From an uncultured Cocleimonas sp. (GTDB lineage: Bacteria > Pseudomonadota > Gammaproteobacteria > Thiotrichales > Thiotrichaceae): 7,021 nucleotides of DNA. The number at the start of each line of letters is the position of its first letter. The first letter of the stretch is position 1. Positions 5,260 to 7,021 of this stretch are shown piece by piece. A program made the position numbers and the translations under genes. The stretch covers positions 1-7,021 of the forward strand of contig CALISP010000172.1 in NCBI GenBank assembly GCA_938041705.1, read 5' to 3'. The notes under the pieces were generated by a model. The model saw nothing but the letters and a program-made list of their open reading frames with translations, did no database searches and was not told the DNA's origin.

Positions 5260-6552
5260 TTAAGCCTGTTTATTCATTAACTCAGTAAACTTAACAGCTT
5301 CTGATTTTACTTTAGCCTTTTCTAGCACCCAATCTACGATCATTTCTTCCATCACTGCAGCTTCAATAGTCTGCATTGCTTGTTGATCGCTTCTATAATA
5401 TTCAATTAATGCCTGCGGATCCTCGTAGCTTTCAGCCAATGAATTCAGCATTGCATCAACTTTTGCTTGATCTTTTTCTAGTTTATTTTTAGTGATTATC
5501 TCACCAACAATCAAACCAAGTTTTACACGTCGAGAAGCTTGATCTTTAAACATATCATCTGGCAAAGAAGACATATCAGCACCTTGTGAGTTCTGCTGCA
5601 TTTCACTTCTTACTTGCTTAACCTCCTCTTCAACTAATGAAGAAGGTAGATCAATCTCATGAAGTTCATGTAAGCCTTCCATAACAGATTGCTTAACACT
5701 ACTCTTTACACGCTGATCAGCTTCACGCTGCATATTTGCCTTTATTTCAGCTTTGAAGCTTTTTTCTGTTCCGTCTTCAACACCAAATTTCTTTATAAAC
5801 TCTTCATTAAGCTCAGGCAATTCAGGCTCACTTACCGTTTTTACATTCAAAGTAAACTGAGCAGTTTTTCCTTTTAGGGTATCTTCAGGATAATCTTCAG
5901 GGAAAGTAACATCAGTTTCTTTTTCTGCTCCAGACTTCATACCTTTAAGTGCATCTTCAAAGTCACCCAACATACGGCCTGCACCTAGCTCAACAGAAAA
6001 ATCTTGAGCAGCTCCACCTTCGAATTCTTCGCCATCTACCTTGCCATTAAAATCTATAACTAACAAATCACCTTTTTTTGCAGCACGCTTAACTTCTTTC
6101 CACTCTTGTTGTTGCTTGCGAAGTGTTTCAATCATTTCGTTAACATCAGCGGCAGCTAACTTTACTGCAGGCTCTTTAACTTCCATCTTTGATATATCAG
6201 CAATTTCAAATACAGGATAGATATCAAAAGTGGCATTATATTCTAAATCTTTACCAGGCTCTAAAACGGTAGCTTCAATTTTAGGCATACCTGCTACTTT
6301 CAATTTCTCTTGCTCAGCAGCTTCATAGAACGTTGATTGAAATAACTCACCAACTACTTCTTGATAGACCGAATCACCATACTGCTGACTAACAACACTC
6401 ATCGGAACTTTACCAGGACGAAAACCGTCTATTTTAACGCGACCACGCATTGATTTTAGACGCGTCTCAACTTCACCATCAACTTGGCCAGCTGGTATTA
6501 CAATTGATAATTTACGTTCGATATTTCCTGTTGACTCAACTGAAACTTGCAT
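5260..6552 (-). CDS. tig: Trigger factor, ribosome-associated chaperone and peptidyl-prolyl isomerase
   Basis: Trigger factor binds at the ribosome exit tunnel near protein L23 and shields nascent chains; its middle domain isomerises prolyl bonds. The 430-residue length matches the family (432 in E. coli). The N-terminal ribosome-binding domain (about 1-145) contains the signature GFRPGKVP at 43-50; E. coli has GFRKGKVP, and Pro at this position is common elsewhere. The FKBP-type domain lies at about 160-243 (GDLLVIDFNGKVDGEEFEGG and the following strands). The rest (about 245-430) is the charged, helical C-terminal arm that forms the chaperone cradle. The ATG at 6552 has a GAGG site 8 nt upstream. 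It is the first protein gene after the tRNA cluster and directly precedes clpP, the usual arrangement, linking folding with degradation. Nothing in the protein looks truncated or unusual. Confidence 0.97.
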   Translation of the reverse strand: MQVSVESTGNIERKLSIVIPAGQVDGEVETRLKSMRGRVKIDGFRPGKVPMSVVSQQYGDSVYQEVVGELFQSTFYEAAEQEKLKVAGMPKIEATVLEPGKDLEYNATFDIYPVFEIADISKMEVKEPAVKLAAADVNEMIETLRKQQQEWKEVKRAAKKGDLLVIDFNGKVDGEEFEGGAAQDFSVELGAGRMLGDFEDALKGMKSGAEKETDVTFPEDYPEDTLKGKTAQFTLNVKTVSEPELPELNEEFIKKFGVEDGTEKSFKAEIKANMQREADQRVKSSVKQSVMEGLHELHEIDLPSSLVEEEVKQVRSEMQQNSQGADMSSLPDDMFKDQASRRVKLGLIVGEIITKNKLEKDQAKVDAMLNSLAESYEDPQALIEYYRSDQQAMQTIEAAVMEEMIVDWVLEKAKVKSEAVKFTELMNKQA

Positions 6553-6604
6553 GCAATAAACCTCGTCTTAAGTCTCAGCTTTTTAGATTAAAGCGTGGCT
6601 CAAG

Positions 6605-6635
6605 ATTTTACTCGTAGTTAAATGAAATTATTCAA
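6605..6635 (-). promoter_or_regulatory. Weak candidate promoter of tig
   Basis: On the minus strand TTGAAT (6635-6630) is followed after 19 nt by TAAAAT (6610-6605), a five-of-six match to the -10 consensus. The spacer is longer than ideal. The -35 lies at the foot of the hairpin that follows tRNA-Leu. The predicted start near 6598 would leave a leader of about 45 nt. Confidence 0.3.
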
Positions 6636-6679
6636 TGGGAATACACTTTAAATACTTAAAATGTATTCCCATGAAAAAT
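6627..6679 (-). terminator. Long hairpin between tRNA-Leu and tig (terminator or processing signal)
   Basis: ATGGGAATACA (6635-6645) and TGTATTCCCAT (6662-6672) form a perfect 11-bp stem. It extends inward through a U-G pair and five more pairs to a 4-nt loop, and outward through six more pairs interrupted by one bulge and one mismatch. The inner U-G pair forms only in minus-strand RNA (the plus strand would have A against C), which points to the tRNA-Leu/tig transcript. It begins 2 nt after the encoded CCA. The downstream T content is weak (TTTCATTT), so either a poor terminator or an RNase processing site is possible. Confidence 0.55.
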
Positions 6680-6681
6680 AA

Positions 6682-6766
<85 letters not shown>

Positions 6767-6779
6767 AATAAAGGAAGCG

Positions 6780-6808
6780 ATTATACAACGCATTTTTGCG
6801 CATGTATA
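6780..6808 (-). promoter_or_regulatory. Promoter of tRNA-Leu, embedded in an inverted repeat
   Basis: On the minus strand TATACA (6808-6803) is followed after 17 nt by a perfect TATAAT (6785-6780), then CGCTTC, a G/C-containing discriminator. The predicted start near 6773 is only about 7 nt before the mature tRNA 5' end. The arms TTATACA (6781-6787) and TGTATAA (6803-6809), with inner CGCA/TGCG, make the region a dyad. Confidence 0.6.
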
Positions 6809-6815
6809 ACCTGAA

Positions 6816-6846
6816 TAAAGAAAAAAGACATCATTCCGATGAATGA
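6816..6846 (-). terminator. Likely terminator of the tRNA-Arg/tRNA-His transcript
   Basis: On the minus strand TCATTC, loop ATCG, GAATGA form a 6-bp stem. It is followed by TGTC and then TTTTTTCTTT. The stem is short and separated from the T run by 4 nt, so strength is uncertain. Its position between tRNA-His and the tRNA-Leu promoter fits. Confidence 0.45.
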
Positions 6847-6872
6847 ATATTTTTATCTCTAATTTAAAAATA

Positions 6873-6949
6873 TGGGGTGGATAATGGGACTCGAACCCAC
6901 GACGACCGGCATCACAAGCCGGGGCTCTACCAACTGAGCTATACCCACC
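6873..6949 (-). tRNA. tRNA-His, anticodon GUG
   Basis: The 77-nt span includes the extra 5' G (G-1, at 6949) that is the hallmark of histidine tRNA and faces C73, and the encoded CCA. The acceptor stem GTGGGTA pairs with TATCCAC (one wobble). The D arm is TAGCTCAGTTGGTAGAGC. The anticodon loop TTGTGAT gives GUG for CAC/CAU, and the T arm GTGGGTTCGAGTCCCAT is standard. It resembles E. coli hisR closely. It lies 24 nt after tRNA-Arg and is probably on the same transcript. Confidence 0.98.
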
Positions 6950-6973
6950 ATAACAATTAGGCAACACTCTTAA

Positions 6974-7021
<48 letters not shown>

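Noticed and set aside
5689..5877. Plus-strand open frame inside tig rich in Phe, Leu and Tyr
   Set aside because: Its hydrophobic composition simply mirrors the Lys/Glu-rich tig codons on the other strand; it is not a credible membrane protein.

Overview
The window is a chromosomal protein-quality-control locus of an AT-rich gammaproteobacterium (roughly 35-40% G+C by eye). The evidence is gene order and protein sequence. Every gene reads on the minus strand, so in transcription order, right to left, the layout is tRNA-Arg(UCU) (cut by the right edge), tRNA-His(GUG), tRNA-Leu(UAG), tig, clpP, clpX, lon, hupB (cut by the left edge). The tig-clpP-clpX-lon-hup order is classic for Gammaproteobacteria, and tRNAs ahead of tig are known in relatives such as Pseudomonas (from memory). 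The three tRNAs encode their 3' CCA. I cannot name the genus.

Right end (6974-7021, 6873-6949, 6682-6766): three tRNA genes. Arg and His are only 24 nt apart and look co-transcribed. A terminator-like hairpin follows His, and tRNA-Leu has its own good promoter, whose -10 and -35 lie in the arms of an inverted repeat. A long hairpin separates tRNA-Leu from tig.

Centre (2951-6552): tig encodes the ribosome-associated chaperone trigger factor, clpP the serine peptidase and clpX its AAA+ unfoldase. Terminator-like hairpins follow tig (AT-rich), clpP (a perfect 14-bp-arm palindrome) and clpX (G+C-rich stem plus T tract). The genes therefore seem to be largely separate transcription units, not one long operon.

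Left end (1-2930): lon encodes the Lon protease and is preceded by a good match to a heat-shock sigma-32 promoter with the same element spacing as I recall for E. coli lon. Then comes a 307-nt gap with a strong sigma-70-type promoter, an (AATTA)5 tract, a near-perfect 18-bp dyad and a hairpin, leading to the start of the histone-like HU gene.

Together the products cover the life of a protein: folding at the ribosome exit (trigger factor), unfolding and degradation (ClpXP, Lon), plus a nucleoid protein (HU) that is a known Lon substrate in E. coli. I found no mobile element, CRISPR array or new multi-gene system. The most unusual coding feature is the ClpP N-terminus: the normally very conserved axial-gate segment is rewritten while the catalytic core and the partner ClpX are canonical. 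The other points of interest are regulatory structures between genes.
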